64,000 nucleotides of DNA from Aestuariivita sp. (GTDB lineage Bacteria > Pseudomonadota > Alphaproteobacteria > Rhodobacterales > Rhodobacteraceae). The stretch lies in assembly GCF_021404545.1 (NCBI RefSeq), contig NZ_JAAWWD010000001.1:62001-126000 (forward strand). The letters run 5' to 3'. Below are positions 55,014-63,772 of this stretch, in pieces; positions within the stretch are counted from its first letter, which is position 1; each line of letters opens with the position of its first letter. The notes beneath the pieces are model-generated. The model did no database searches. It was given only the letters and a program-made list of their open reading frames with translations, and was not told the origin of the DNA. Made by a program: the position numbers and the translations under genes.

Positions 55014-56881
55014 GCGGATTTCTTTTGAGCATGGCGCTTGATCCGTGCCAAGATCAGCGCCAGCGCTGCTGGCGTCATCCCATCTATACGTGAAGCCTGC
55101 AGCAAGTTTGCGGGTCTCGCCCGGGACAGCTTGATTTTCAGTTCATTTGAAAGGCTCTCAATCGACGTATAGTCAAGATCAGCCGGAATCGCCTGATCTT
55201 CGTCTTTCTTCAGCGATTCGACATCCTTCTTCTGCCGGTCAATGTAATTGGCATAAAGCGCGTCCCGTTCGATCTGCCGCCGCGTCGTCAGGTCATAGCC
55301 GTCCAACTCTGGGTCCAGCGGGACAAGATCCTCAAAACAGACATCCGGGAATGCCAAAACCGCCATTCCTGTCCGGCGCGTCCCATCCTGGTTGATCGAG
55401 ATCCCAGCCGCCTGTACCTGTTTTGGCGTATATGTGATGGAGGAAAGGCGATGCTGGACCTTCTCTAGCTGCTCCATCTTTGTCCGGAAAACAGATGCGC
55501 GCTTCTCCCCGACGCAGCCCAAGTCCAAACCGAACGGCGTCAACCGCTGATCCGCATTATCCGCCCGCAAGGACAAACGAAATTCCGCGCGTGAGGTAAA
55601 CATACGATAGGGTTCTGTGACGCCCCGTGTGGTCAAATCGTCGATCATCACCCCGATATAGCTGTTGGCGCGACTAAATGTGATCGACTCACGCCCTTGA
55701 ACAGCGAGCGCAGCATTGAGCCCTGCGACCATACCCTGAGCTGCGGCCTCCTCATATCCTGTGGTTCCATTGATTTGACCCGCTAGATATAGACCTTTGA
55801 TATCCTTCAGCGCCAATTGCGGCGTGAGCGCCCGCGGGTCGACATAGTCATACTCGATCGCATATCCGGGCTGGAGGATGACAGCCTTCTCCAGGCCTTT
55901 AATCGAATGTACATAGGCCTCTTGCACCTCCATGGGCAAGGACGTCGAAATCCCATTCGGATAGATCGTGTGATCGTCGACGCCTTCCGGCTCAAGAAAG
56001 ATCTGATGCGAAGTTTTCTCCGAGAACCGCACGACCTTGTCCTCAATGGACGGGCAATACCGCGGTCCAATCCCGTCTATATGACCACCATACATTGCTG
56101 ACCGAAAGAGGTTTTTTTCTATTATCTCATGGGTTTGCGGGTTCGTATGCGTGATGCCGCATGAAATCTGCCGGGCTGAAACAGCCGTCGAAAGAAAGGA
56201 AAAAAATGTGGGATCGTCATCTCCGGGCTGCATGTCCAGCCCATCCCATTTGATTGTGCGCCCATCTAACCTGGGCGGAGTCCCGGTCTTCAGACGTCCG
56301 AGCGGCAAATCAAAGGAATCGATGCGTTCAGCCAGTTTGACCGAAGGTTTGTCACCCATGCGGCCGCCTGGACGTGCCACGTCGCCTATATGAATAACGC
56401 CCCGCAAGAATGTCCCTGTGGTCAAAACAACGGCCTCGGCGTTGATTTGGAGTCCATCCTCTAACACCACACCGGTGACATTTTCCCCTCGCAGGATGAA
56501 ATCCACGACCTCGCCTTCGAGAATTGTCAAATTCGGTTGCGCCTCGGTCTCTGCGAGCATGGTGTCCCGATAGATTTTTCGATCGGCCTGGGCACGTGGG
56601 CCTTGCACGGCAGGTCCCTTTCGACGGTTCAGCAGGCGAAACTGAATACCCGCACGGTCCGCGACACGGCCCATCACCCCATCCAACGCATCAATTTCAC
56701 GAACCAGGTGCCCCTTTCCAAGACCGCCAATTGCTGGGTTGCAGGACATCACCCCAATCCCTGCCCCCGTCAACGTGATGAGTGCGGTTTGGGCGCCCAT
56801 ACGCGCAGAGGCATGCGCAGCCTCTGCTCCCGCATGTCCGCCGCCGATCACAATGACATCAAAATGTTTCACGTGAAACAC
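55010..56881 (-). CDS. mnmG: tRNA uridine-34 carboxymethylaminomethyl synthase subunit MnmG (GidA)
   Basis: FAD protein of 623 residues that works with MnmE on the wobble uridine. N-terminal FAD-binding [14 protein letters not shown], the [12 protein letters not shown] and [21 protein letters not shown] motifs, and the GYEEAAAQG signature are complete. The first six codons, MFHVKH, encode the second parS site, so the N-terminal protein sequence is partly dictated by the ParB-binding site. The gene ends overlapping rsmG. Confidence 0.98.
   Translation of the reverse strand: MFHVKHFDVIVIGGGHAGAEAAHASARMGAQTALITLTGAGIGVMSCNPAIGGLGKGHLVREIDALDGVMGRVADRAGIQFRLLNRRKGPAVQGPRAQADRKIYRDTMLAETEAQPNLTILEGEVVDFILRGENVTGVVLEDGLQINAEAVVLTTGTFLRGVIHIGDVARPGGRMGDKPSVKLAERIDSFDLPLGRLKTGTPPRLDGRTIKWDGLDMQPGDDDPTFFSFLSTAVSARQISCGITHTNPQTHEIIEKNLFRSAMYGGHIDGIGPRYCPSIEDKVVRFSEKTSHQIFLEPEGVDDHTIYPNGISTSLPMEVQEAYVHSIKGLEKAVILQPGYAIEYDYVDPRALTPQLALKDIKGLYLAGQINGTTGYEEAAAQGMVAGLNAALAVQGRESITFSRANSYIGVMIDDLTTRGVTEPYRMFTSRAEFRLSLRADNADQRLTPFGLDLGCVGEKRASVFRTKMEQLEKVQHRLSSITYTPKQVQAAGISINQDGTRRTGMAVLAFPDVCFEDLVPLDPELDGYDLTTRRQIERDALYANYIDRQKKDVESLKKDEDQAIPADLDYTSIESLSNELKIKLSRARPANLLQASRIDGMTPAALALILARIKRHAQKKSA
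56865..56880. promoter_or_regulatory. parS centromere site 2 (at mnmG start)
   Basis: Second perfect TGTTTCACGTGAAACA, spanning codons 1-6 of mnmG. It lies 1.9 kb from the first site and about 3.2 kb from the proposed origin. Confidence 0.95.
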
Positions 56882-56884
56882 CCC

Positions 56885-58168
56885 TCACTTACCCAAGCAA
56901 AAACTGGCGAATATCTCATCTAGCAAGTTCTCTACGTCGATACGACCGACAAGAGATTCAAGAGCTCGAATCGCGGTTCGCATCTCTTCCGCTGCTATAT
57001 CATAATGCGCCGAACCGCGGGACAGCGTCTCCTGCCCCGACCGCAACGCTTCGAGAGCCCTCTCCATCGCGGTTTTGTGGCGCATGCGTGTTGCCAGGCC
57101 AGCCGATTGCGACCGACTCTGCAAGAGTTGCGAAATCCGGGCCACCAACTCAGCGACCCCTTCCCCCGTCTTACCCGAAATTGACTCCCTCTTATCCCAG
57201 CGTCTGTCCGCCATCGGGTGCAGGATGATATCGCCAGATCGAGGCTCGAGAAGCAGTTCCCGACCATCAGACAGAAATACACGCAGATCTGCAATCTCTG
57301 CCCTCTGCACGGCACGATCAATCCCGATCCCTTCCACAAAATCGTCCGTTTCACGCAACCCGGCAGTATCCAAAAGTGTTACCGGCAGCCCACCAAGGTC
57401 CATGCGAACTTCGATAACATCCCGTGTTGTGCCCGCAAATTCCGAAGTGATGGCAGCATCGCGACCAGCAAGGTAATTCAACAGCGTTGATTTTCCGACA
57501 TTTGGCGGGCCCACGATAGCCACCTCAAACCCGTTGCGAATCCTCTCCGCCATTGCCAGACCATCCGTCTGCGCACTCAGCTCTGCCATCACACCGGACA
57601 AAAGCGCGGAAACTTCGGGGGTGACGTCTGTCGGAACGTCCTCGTCCGCGAAATCAATTGTGGCTTCGATCAACGCGGCCGCCCGAATCAGATCCTTGCG
57701 CCAACGTTCCGCAAGATCGCCCAGCGCACCGGAAAACATCTTTTGTGCCTGGCGTCTTTGGGCCTCGGTCTCTGCATCAATCAGGTCGGCAAGCCCTTCG
57801 ACTTGCGAAAGATCCAAACGCCCATTCTCCAACGCGCGCCGCGTGAACTCTCCGGGTTCAGCCAGCCGCAAGCCAGCCCGGTCCCCAAGTTCCGAAAGGA
57901 CTGCCGCAACGATCGCGGTACTCCCGTGGCACTGTAACTCAACGACGTCCTCGCCTGTAAAACTGGCAGGTGCATCGAACCTCAGAACCAGCGCATGGTC
58001 CAGGATCTCCCCTTTTGCATCCCGCAGAATGCGCGTGCGTGACATACACCTATCGGGCAAAGACCCCGCCAGACCACAGCCTGCATCATGCGCCAAAGGG
58101 CCCGAGATGCGAATTACCGCAACCCCGGCTTTGCCTTGAGCGGTCGCCAGTGCAAAAATCGTATCCAT
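56885..58168 (-). CDS. mnmE: tRNA modification GTPase MnmE (TrmE)
   Basis: GTPase partner of MnmG; 427 residues. Opening [24 protein letters not shown]1 [13 protein letters not shown]3 [10 protein letters not shown] (with catalytic Glu), and the C-terminal CLGK box that contacts the flavin partner. The open frame goes three codons further (GTG), but MDTIFA is the conserved start. mnmG begins 3 bp downstream. Confidence 0.97.
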   Translation of the reverse strand: MDTIFALATAQGKAGVAVIRISGPLAHDAGCGLAGSLPDRCMSRTRILRDAKGEILDHALVLRFDAPASFTGEDVVELQCHGSTAIVAAVLSELGDRAGLRLAEPGEFTRRALENGRLDLSQVEGLADLIDAETEAQRRQAQKMFSGALGDLAERWRKDLIRAAALIEATIDFADEDVPTDVTPEVSALLSGVMAELSAQTDGLAMAERIRNGFEVAIVGPPNVGKSTLLNYLAGRDAAITSEFAGTTRDVIEVRMDLGGLPVTLLDTAGLRETDDFVEGIGIDRAVQRAEIADLRVFLSDGRELLLEPRSGDIILHPMADRRWDKRESISGKTGEGVAELVARISQLLQSRSQSAGLATRMRHKTAMERALEALRSGQETLSRGSAHYDIAAEEMRTAIRALESLVGRIDVENLLDEIFASFCLGK

Positions 58169-58198
58169 CAAACACACGCCCGCGTCGGGGCGCCCTGG

Positions 58199-59470
58199 TC
58201 AGGTGTTCATCGAATCGAAGAATTCCGTGTTGGTTTTGGTCTGCTTGAGCTTGGACAGCAGGAACTCGATGGCATCTGTGGTTCCCATCGGGTTGAGGAT
58301 CCGCCGCAGGACAAAGGTTTTCTGCAAATCGACCTTGTCGGTCAGCAGATCCTCTTTCCGGGTTCCGGATTTCAGGATGTCGATGGCGGGGAAGACACGC
58401 TTGTCCGCGATCTTGCGATCCAGAATCAGTTCCGAGTTGCCGGTGCCCTTGAACTCTTCAAAGATCACCTCGTCCATCCGGCTACCGGTATCGATCAGCG
58501 CCGTCGCCACAATGGTCAGCGACCCGCCCTCTTCGATGTTACGCGCAGCGCCGAAGAACCGTTTGGGCCGTTGCAACGCATTCGCATCCACGCCACCGGT
58601 CAGAACCTTACCCGACGATGGCACAACTGTGTTGAATGCTCTACCAAGTCTTGTGATCGAATCGAGCAAGATAACAACATCTCGCTTATGTTCGACCAAT
58701 CGCTTGGCCTTTTCTATCACCATCTCCGACACAGCCACGTGACGTGTCGCCGGTTCATCGAAGGTCGAGGAAATCACCTCCCCCTTAACGGACCGTTGCA
58801 TGTCGGTCACCTCTTCGGGGCGCTCGTCGATCAGCAGCACGATCAGATAGCATTCGGGATGGTTCACCTCGATGGACCGGGCAATGTTCTGCAAGATCAC
58901 CGTCTTACCCGTCCGGGGCGGCGCCACGATCAGCGACCGCTGGCCTTTCCCGATAGGCGAGACAAGGTCGATCACCCGCGCGGACTTGTCCTTGATCGTC
59001 GGATCCTCAATCTCCATCTTCAGCCGTTCATCCGGGTAAAGCGGTGTAAGATTGTCAAAGGCAATCTTGTGCCGCGCCTTCTCAGGATCCTCGAAATTGA
59101 TCCGCGTGACATTTGTCAGCGCAAAATACCGCTCGGTATCGTTGGGCGCTTTGATCACGCCTTCGATGGTGTCACCGGTACGCAAGGAATGCTGCCGAAT
59201 CATATCGGGTGAAACATAGATATCGTCCGGGCCCGGGAGGTAGTTCGCCTCGGGTGAGCGCAGGAAGCCGAACCCGTCCTGGAGCACTTCGAGCACACCG
59301 TCGCCGGAGACCTCCCAGCCCTCGTCCGCGCGCTCGCGGAGGATCTGAAACATCATCTCCCCCTTGCGCATGGTCGAGGCGTTCTCGATCTCCAGCTCCT
59401 CGGCCATGGAGAGGAGATCCTTGGGGCTCTTGGCTTTGAGATCGGCCAAGTTCAGGCTTTCGGTGGTCAT
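58199..59470 (-). CDS. rho: Transcription termination factor Rho
   Basis: RNA helicase of 423 residues that ends transcription at Rho sites. N-terminal [15 protein letters not shown], the RNA-binding domain with [23 protein letters not shown], Walker [10 protein letters not shown], and the Q/R loops ([39 protein letters not shown]) are intact. The chosen start is the ATG at 59470; an in-frame ATG at 59488 adds six residues. It follows hemJ. Confidence 0.98.
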   Translation of the reverse strand: MTTESLNLADLKAKSPKDLLSMAEELEIENASTMRKGEMMFQILRERADEGWEVSGDGVLEVLQDGFGFLRSPEANYLPGPDDIYVSPDMIRQHSLRTGDTIEGVIKAPNDTERYFALTNVTRINFEDPEKARHKIAFDNLTPLYPDERLKMEIEDPTIKDKSARVIDLVSPIGKGQRSLIVAPPRTGKTVILQNIARSIEVNHPECYLIVLLIDERPEEVTDMQRSVKGEVISSTFDEPATRHVAVSEMVIEKAKRLVEHKRDVVILLDSITRLGRAFNTVVPSSGKVLTGGVDANALQRPKRFFGAARNIEEGGSLTIVATALIDTGSRMDEVIFEEFKGTGNSELILDRKIADKRVFPAIDILKSGTRKEDLLTDKVDLQKTFVLRRILNPMGTTDAIEFLLSKLKQTKTNTEFFDSMNT

Positions 59471-59527
59471 GGGGGAATATACCTGCAAGACGGCCCAGTA
59501 CGCGACGTACCAGGCAGGATGTGTGAC

Positions 59528-59557
59528 ATGTGGAAAAACGCATAGCCCGGACGGGCC
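59528..59557 (-). promoter_or_regulatory. Hairpin with T-run in the rho leader
   Basis: Leftward GGCCCG-TC-CGGGCT (59543-59557) followed five bases later by TTTTT (59533-59537). It lies between the hemJ stop and rho and may end the hemJ transcript or attenuate rho. A DnaA-box-like TTTTCCACA (59528-59536) overlaps the T-run. Confidence 0.4.
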
Positions 59558-59601
59558 TGTTACACGCTAGATAGGCGCCATCGCCAGCGGAGTCAAATCC
59601 G

Positions 59602-60051
59602 TCAGAATTTCAGGATGACGGAAAACACGATAACGATCATCAGAACGGTCGGCACTTCGTTCATCATACGGTATTGTCGACCGGTGACTGAATTGTGCCC
59701 GGCGATGAAATCTTTTCGCCTCAGGCCCAGCCAGTGATGGAACCAGGTCATCCCCAGTACGGCTGCGCCTTTGGTCCAGGGCCAGATCATCCCCCAATCG
59801 ACAACCCCCGGCGTGAACACCATCGCCAGACCGAAGATCCAGGTCGCGATCATTGCCGGGTTCATGATTGCCCGCAGCAATCGGCGTTCCATCACTTCGA
59901 AGAGGGGTGAGATCCCGTTGATCGTATCGCCCTGTTCGACATGATAGACAAACAGGCGCGGCAGGTAAAACAGCCCCGCCATCCATGCAATGACCGAGAT
60001 GATGTGAAACGCTTTGGTCCAGGGATAGAGATCTGACAGCAGGTCGGTCAT
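59602..60051 (-). CDS. hemJ: Protoporphyrinogen oxidase HemJ
   Basis: Membrane enzyme of 149 residues that oxidises protoporphyrinogen IX in most alphaproteobacteria. Four hydrophobic segments (near 12-32, 60-80, 84-102 and 128-147) are interspersed with conserved residues: WTKAFHIISVIAWMAGLFYLPR, RRLLRAIMNPAMIATW, and a W-His pair (FHHWLGLRRK). It is the first leftward gene from the origin region. Confidence 0.92.
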   Translation of the reverse strand: MTDLLSDLYPWTKAFHIISVIAWMAGLFYLPRLFVYHVEQGDTINGISPLFEVMERRLLRAIMNPAMIATWIFGLAMVFTPGVVDWGMIWPWTKGAAVLGMTWFHHWLGLRRKDFIAGHNSVTGRQYRMMNEVPTVLMIVIVFSVILKF

Positions 60052-60083
60052 TCAACGTCTCGCCTTGGGTTTCTGGCCCCCTC

Positions 60084-60098
60084 TTAATAATAAATTAA
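60084..60098. promoter_or_regulatory. Perfect CtrA-type site TTAA-N7-TTAA
   Basis: TTAA (60084-60087), seven bases, TTAA (60095-60098): the CtrA consensus spacing exactly. It lies in the AT-rich part of the proposed origin, 33 bp from the hemJ start. AT-rich DNA can produce this by chance. Confidence 0.5.
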
Positions 60099-60140
60099 GA
60101 AATAAGGAAAGATGATGATGATGTAGGGATCGTCGCATCC

Positions 60141-60149
60141 TGTGGATCA
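60141..60149 (-). promoter_or_regulatory. DnaA box, variant
   Basis: TGATCCACA on the leftward strand: one mismatch from TTATCCACA, and the same as the moderate-affinity G-type boxes of the Caulobacter origin as I recall them. Confidence 0.6.
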
Positions 60150-60271
60150 TCGGGTTTTCCCGAGGTTGTCCTCGACGTGTATAAACCCAGGCGATGCGCG
60201 GAGTGCCTTCATGAAGAAGTAAAAATTTAATAATTTTCAATACTTTACACACTCCGATTCAAACATAGGAC

Positions 60272-60280
60272 TGTGGATAA
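60272..60280 (-). promoter_or_regulatory. DnaA box, perfect
   Basis: TTATCCACA on the leftward strand (TGTGGATAA on the + strand), close to the AT-rich tract at 60217-60250. Confidence 0.8.
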
Positions 60281-60453
60281 GTCGGGGATAGACCGGGACC
60301 TGTCTTGATATCCTGTGTCTTCCATTTATCCCGTCCCCAGTTGGATGAAGGTCGCGAATCGGCCCGGTTATCCGTCGCTTCACCACCGACTTGCATTCGT
60401 CTGGCGTTTTCCGGCAGATCATGCCCACTGTGTTCGCATCAAAACCCACGGGC

Positions 60454-60462
60454 TTATCCACA
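60454..60462 (+). promoter_or_regulatory. DnaA box, perfect, at the maf start
   Basis: TTATCCACA on the rightward strand; its last A is the first base of the maf ATG. DnaA bound here could also repress maf. Confidence 0.75.
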
Positions 60463-61061
60463 TGACCATCCCTCTCGTTCTGGCCTCGGGGTCCAAGATA
60501 CGGGCCACCCTTCTGCGCAATGCAGGGGTGGTCTTTGATACCCATATCGCGCGCGTTGACGAGGAGGCGATCAAAGCGTCCCTTCTGGCAGAGGACGCCT
60601 CGCCACGCGATATTGCCGATGCCCTGGCCGAGGCTAAGGCGCGCAAGATTGCCGACAAGACACCCGAAGCTCTGGTGATCGGCTGCGATCAGGTTCTGGA
60701 TTTTCAGGGACGGCTGATGTCAAAACCTAAAAGCCCGGACGATGCTCTGGATCAGCTTCAACGCATGCGAAATGAACGCCACACACTGCTTTCCGCGGCC
60801 GTGATCTATGAGGATCGTCGGCCAGTCTGGCGCCATGTGGGACAGGCGCGGCTGCGGATGCGCGATGCGTCCGACGCCTATCTCGAAGGCTATGTTGCAC
60901 GCAATTGGGAGAGCATTCGCCACGCGGTCGGCGGATACAAGCTGGAGGAAGAGGGCGTTCGCCTGTTCACTCGGATTGACGGCGATTACTTTAACGTCTT
61001 GGGTATGCCCATGCTGGAGATGCTGGCCTATCTGACGCTGCGAGGGGTTTTAGAGAGATGA
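60462..61061 (+). CDS. maf: Maf-family nucleotide pyrophosphatase
   Basis: House-cleaning nucleoside triphosphate pyrophosphatase of 199 residues. The opening VLASGSKIRATLLRNAGV is the family signature, and ALVIGCDQVLDF has the catalytic Asp of the family. Which nucleotide is hydrolysed (dTTP/UTP or m7GTP) is not clear. The start at 60462 overlaps a DnaA box; the frame to 60315 is part of the origin. aroE overlaps by ATGA. Confidence 0.93.
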   Translation: MTIPLVLASGSKIRATLLRNAGVVFDTHIARVDEEAIKASLLAEDASPRDIADALAEAKARKIADKTPEALVIGCDQVLDFQGRLMSKPKSPDDALDQLQRMRNERHTLLSAAVIYEDRRPVWRHVGQARLRMRDASDAYLEGYVARNWESIRHAVGGYKLEEEGVRLFTRIDGDYFNVLGMPMLEMLAYLTLRGVLER

Positions 61062-61891
61062 GTGAAGACAGAATACCGCTGGCGGCGGTGCTTGGGTCGC
61101 CGGTCGCGCATTCCCGGTCGCCGAAATTGCACAGCTACTGGCTGAACTCCTATGGTATTCGCGGTCATTACATCCCTATCGATGTGACACCCGGTGATCT
61201 GGAGCGGGTGATCCGCATCATGCCAACGATGGGGTTCGTGGGCTGCAATGTCACGATTCCATACAAGGAAAAGGTCATGGCCCTGGCGGATCAGATCACT
61301 GATCGCGCGACTTTGATCGGCGCGGCGAATACGCTGATCTTTCGGCGCGACGGTTTGATCATGGCTGACAACACCGACGGGTACGGGTTTATCGAAAGCT
61401 TGCGTCAGGGTGCACCGGACTGGACACCTGGTGCCGGTATGGCGGTGGTTCTGGGCGCGGGAGGCGCGGCACGGGCCGTTGTGGCCGCCCTTGCAGATGC
61501 GGGTGTTCCACAAATCACCCTTACAAATCGCACACGGGTTCGCGCGGAAAAGCTGAAAGACGATTTTGGCCAGCGCATTCAGGTTGCCGACTGGGTTCAG
61601 GCGGGCAACATCCTGGAAGATGCGGCGCTGGTGGTGAATACGACGTCCCTGGGGATGACCGGCAAGGCCGAGATGCGTGTGCCGCTGGATGGGCTGCAAA
61701 AAGGAACGGTCGTGACCGATCTGGTGTATCAACCGTTGCAAACGCGCCTTCTGCGGGAAGCGGAGGAGGCCGGATGCACCACAATTGATGGGCTGGGCAT
61801 GTTGCTTCATCAGGCGGTGCCGTGTTTTGAGCGGTGGTTTGGGACCCGGCCCGCGGTCGATGCCGCGACCCGTGCCGCGGCTTTGCAATGA
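61058..61891 (+). CDS. aroE: Shikimate dehydrogenase
   Basis: NADPH enzyme of aromatic amino acid synthesis; 277 residues. LGSPVAHSRSPKLH (substrate Ser pair), GCNVTIPYKEKVM (catalytic Lys), NTDGYGF and GAGGAARAV (cofactor loop) are complete. The start overlaps the maf stop and the end overlaps coaE (ATGA at both ends). Confidence 0.97.
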   Translation: MSEDRIPLAAVLGSPVAHSRSPKLHSYWLNSYGIRGHYIPIDVTPGDLERVIRIMPTMGFVGCNVTIPYKEKVMALADQITDRATLIGAANTLIFRRDGLIMADNTDGYGFIESLRQGAPDWTPGAGMAVVLGAGGAARAVVAALADAGVPQITLTNRTRVRAEKLKDDFGQRIQVADWVQAGNILEDAALVVNTTSLGMTGKAEMRVPLDGLQKGTVVTDLVYQPLQTRLLREAEEAGCTTIDGLGMLLHQAVPCFERWFGTRPAVDAATRAAALQ

Positions 61892-62481
61892 CAATCAAGC
61901 TGGGCCTCACAGGCTCTATCGGAATGGGCAAAAGCACAACGGCGGCAATGTTTGCCGAAGCCGGTTGCGATCTGTGGGATGCCGATGCGGCAGTGCATCG
62001 TCTTTATGCCGCGGGGGGCGCCGCCGTTTCACCGATGCAGGTGGCCTTTCCTGACGCGATCCGGGATGGCACGGTCTCTCGCGAGGCACTAAAGGCGATC
62101 ATTACAGAGGATCCTGGCGCGCTGCCTCGTATCGAGGCGATTGTGCACCCGCTGGTCGCGCAGGATCGCGCGGCTTTCATCGCGCAAAGCACGGCTGATA
62201 TCGTAGTTCTGGACATTCCCTTGCTGTTTGAGACTGGTGGCCAGGCTCGGGTGGATGCGACCGTCGTCGTTTCTGTGCCCGAGGATGTTCAGCGGGCCCG
62301 GGTCTTGGCGCGGGGTACGATGACTGAAGATCAGTTTGAACAGATCAAGGCCAAACAGATGCCGGATGCGGAAAAGCGTGCACGCGCGGATTACGTGATC
62401 ATAACCGACACGGTTGAACACGCCCGCGCTCAGGTTCATTCTGTTATCGCAGATGTGACAGACAGGTTTGGCGATGCGTGA
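61888..62481 (+). CDS. coaE: Dephospho-CoA kinase
   Basis: Last step of coenzyme A synthesis; 197 residues. The P-loop GLTGSIGMGKSTTAAMF and DIPLLFETG are diagnostic. The ATG at 61888 overlaps the aroE stop; the frame's earlier start (61834) lies inside aroE. The end overlaps dnaQ by 8 bp. Confidence 0.97.
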   Translation: MTIKLGLTGSIGMGKSTTAAMFAEAGCDLWDADAAVHRLYAAGGAAVSPMQVAFPDAIRDGTVSREALKAIITEDPGALPRIEAIVHPLVAQDRAAFIAQSTADIVVLDIPLLFETGGQARVDATVVVSVPEDVQRARVLARGTMTEDQFEQIKAKQMPDAEKRARADYVIITDTVEHARAQVHSVIADVTDRFGDA

Positions 62482-63160
62482 GATTGTCCTAGATACCGAG
62501 ACGACAGGGTTCGATCCAGAAGCGGGGGACCGGATTGTCGAAATCGGTGCGGTCGAACTTTACAACCATGTGGCCACGGGCCGGACCTATCACCAGTATA
62601 TCAATCCCGAACGCGCCATGCCGCAAGAGGCGTTCGAGATACACGGTCTGGGCGATGATTTCCTGCGCGACAAACCCAAATTCGCCGAGATCGGAGAGGC
62701 GTTCCTCAGCTTTGTCGGAGATGCGAAACTGGTGATCCACAATGCCGCGTTCGACATGAAGTTCCTGAATGCCGAGCTGGGTTGGATGGGACTGCGGCAA
62801 CTGCCCTTCGATCAGGCGATCGACACGCTATTGATCGCGCGCAAACGGTTTCCCGGATCGCCTGCGTCTTTGGATGCGCTGTGTCGTCGGTTCGCCATTG
62901 ATAACTCGGCCCGGACATTGCACGGGGCGCTCCTCGATTCCGAAATCTTGGCAGAGGTGTATCTGGAACTGATCGGCGGCAGACAACCCGATTTCGCTTT
63001 GGCGACCGATCACCACTCCTCGACCGGAGAAAGCCTTCAGGACTGGCGGCCTGCACCTCGGACGCCGCCCTTACCCTCCCGGATTACCCCGGAAGAAGAG
63101 GCCGCACATCAGGCATTCGTTGACAAGTTGGGAGATGCGGCCCTGTGGGCGCGCAGGTAA
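62474..63160 (+). CDS. dnaQ: DNA polymerase III epsilon subunit (proofreading exonuclease)
   Basis: DEDDh 3'-5' exonuclease of 228 residues. Exo I LDTETTGFDPEAGDRIVEIG, Exo II HNAAFDMKFLN, Exo III with HGALLDSEILAEVYLEL. The ATG at 62474 is chosen; a TTG two codons earlier is possible. It is the last gene of the maf-aroE-coaE-dnaQ run. The C-terminal tail (about 180-228) would bind the polymerase alpha subunit. Confidence 0.96.
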   Translation: MREIVLDTETTGFDPEAGDRIVEIGAVELYNHVATGRTYHQYINPERAMPQEAFEIHGLGDDFLRDKPKFAEIGEAFLSFVGDAKLVIHNAAFDMKFLNAELGWMGLRQLPFDQAIDTLLIARKRFPGSPASLDALCRRFAIDNSARTLHGALLDSEILAEVYLELIGGRQPDFALATDHHSSTGESLQDWRPAPRTPPLPSRITPEEEAAHQAFVDKLGDAALWARR

Positions 63161-63179
63161 ACCCGCGCGCCGTCACTGA

Positions 63180-63716
63180 TCAGGCATCGCCGCCAGCATC
63201 CGCATCCGGTGCAGCATCGCCCTGGGCCGCTTGACGTCGGGCCAGTTCGGCGCGGTAAATCTGCATGAAATCAATGTTTTCCAGGTTCAGGGCCGGATAA
63301 CCGCCATCGCGGGTCACATCGCTGACGATGCGGCGCAGAAACGGAAACAGCATGCGCGGGCATTCGATCAGCAGGAAGGGGTGCATCTGCTCATCCGGCA
63401 CACCTTCGATATGGAAAATGCCGGTATAATCCAGCTCCAGCAGAAACAACTGCTCGCCGCCGGCTTTGGCCTTGGAACTGACATTGAGCTTGACTGACAC
63501 TTCGTATTGATTGTCGGGCTGGCGCTTCTTGGCATCCAGGTTCACCTGCACATTCACATCCGGCTGGACCTCGCCCGAGATGCCCTTCTGTGCCATAATG
63601 TTTTCAAACGACAAATCACGGATGAACTGGCCCAGGACCTTCATCTGAACCGCTTGCTGTTGCTGCTGAGGTTGCGGGGCCGCGGCCCCCGCCGCGCCGT
63701 TATCGGTCTCGGCCAT
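63180..63716 (-). CDS. secB: Protein-export chaperone SecB
   Basis: Tetrameric export chaperone that delivers unfolded preproteins to SecA; 178 residues. A Gln/Ala/Pro-rich N terminus (with PQQQQQ-like runs) precedes the conserved VLGQFIRDLSFE, LELDYTGIF and ECPRMLFPFLRRIV segments. The acidic C-terminal tail is typical. The start has AAGGAGATTATCA; an upstream frame to 63776 lacks support. Convergent with dnaQ. Confidence 0.97.
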   Translation of the reverse strand: MAETDNGAAGAAAPQPQQQQQAVQMKVLGQFIRDLSFENIMAQKGISGEVQPDVNVQVNLDAKKRQPDNQYEVSVKLNVSSKAKAGGEQLFLLELDYTGIFHIEGVPDEQMHPFLLIECPRMLFPFLRRIVSDVTRDGGYPALNLENIDFMQIYRAELARRQAAQGDAAPDADAGGDA

Positions 63717-63772
63717 TGATAATCTCCTTGGATCTATGGTTGGCCGTTCTCTAGCAGCTTGCCGGGGGCGCC

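Larger units (their letters stand above)
60052..60461. other. Proposed chromosomal replication origin (oriC)
   Basis: A 410-bp gene-free stretch between divergent hemJ and maf. It holds AT-rich tracts (about 60081-60119 and 60217-60250), two perfect DnaA boxes, one near-perfect box, and a perfect TTAA-N7-TTAA site. Genes leave it in both directions (hemJ-rho-mnmE-mnmG-rsmG-parAB leftward; maf-aroE-coaE-dnaQ rightward). The maf-aroE-coaE-dnaQ order next to the origin is as I recall for Caulobacter. This is inferred from sequence and order. Confidence 0.75.

Noticed and set aside
60111-60123. GATGATGATGATG triplet repeat
   Set aside because: Short and near the origin, but too few units to call a repeat element.
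60326-60376. Further DnaA-like boxes (TTATCCCGT, TTATCCGTC)
   Set aside because: Two to three mismatches from consensus; not counted as boxes.
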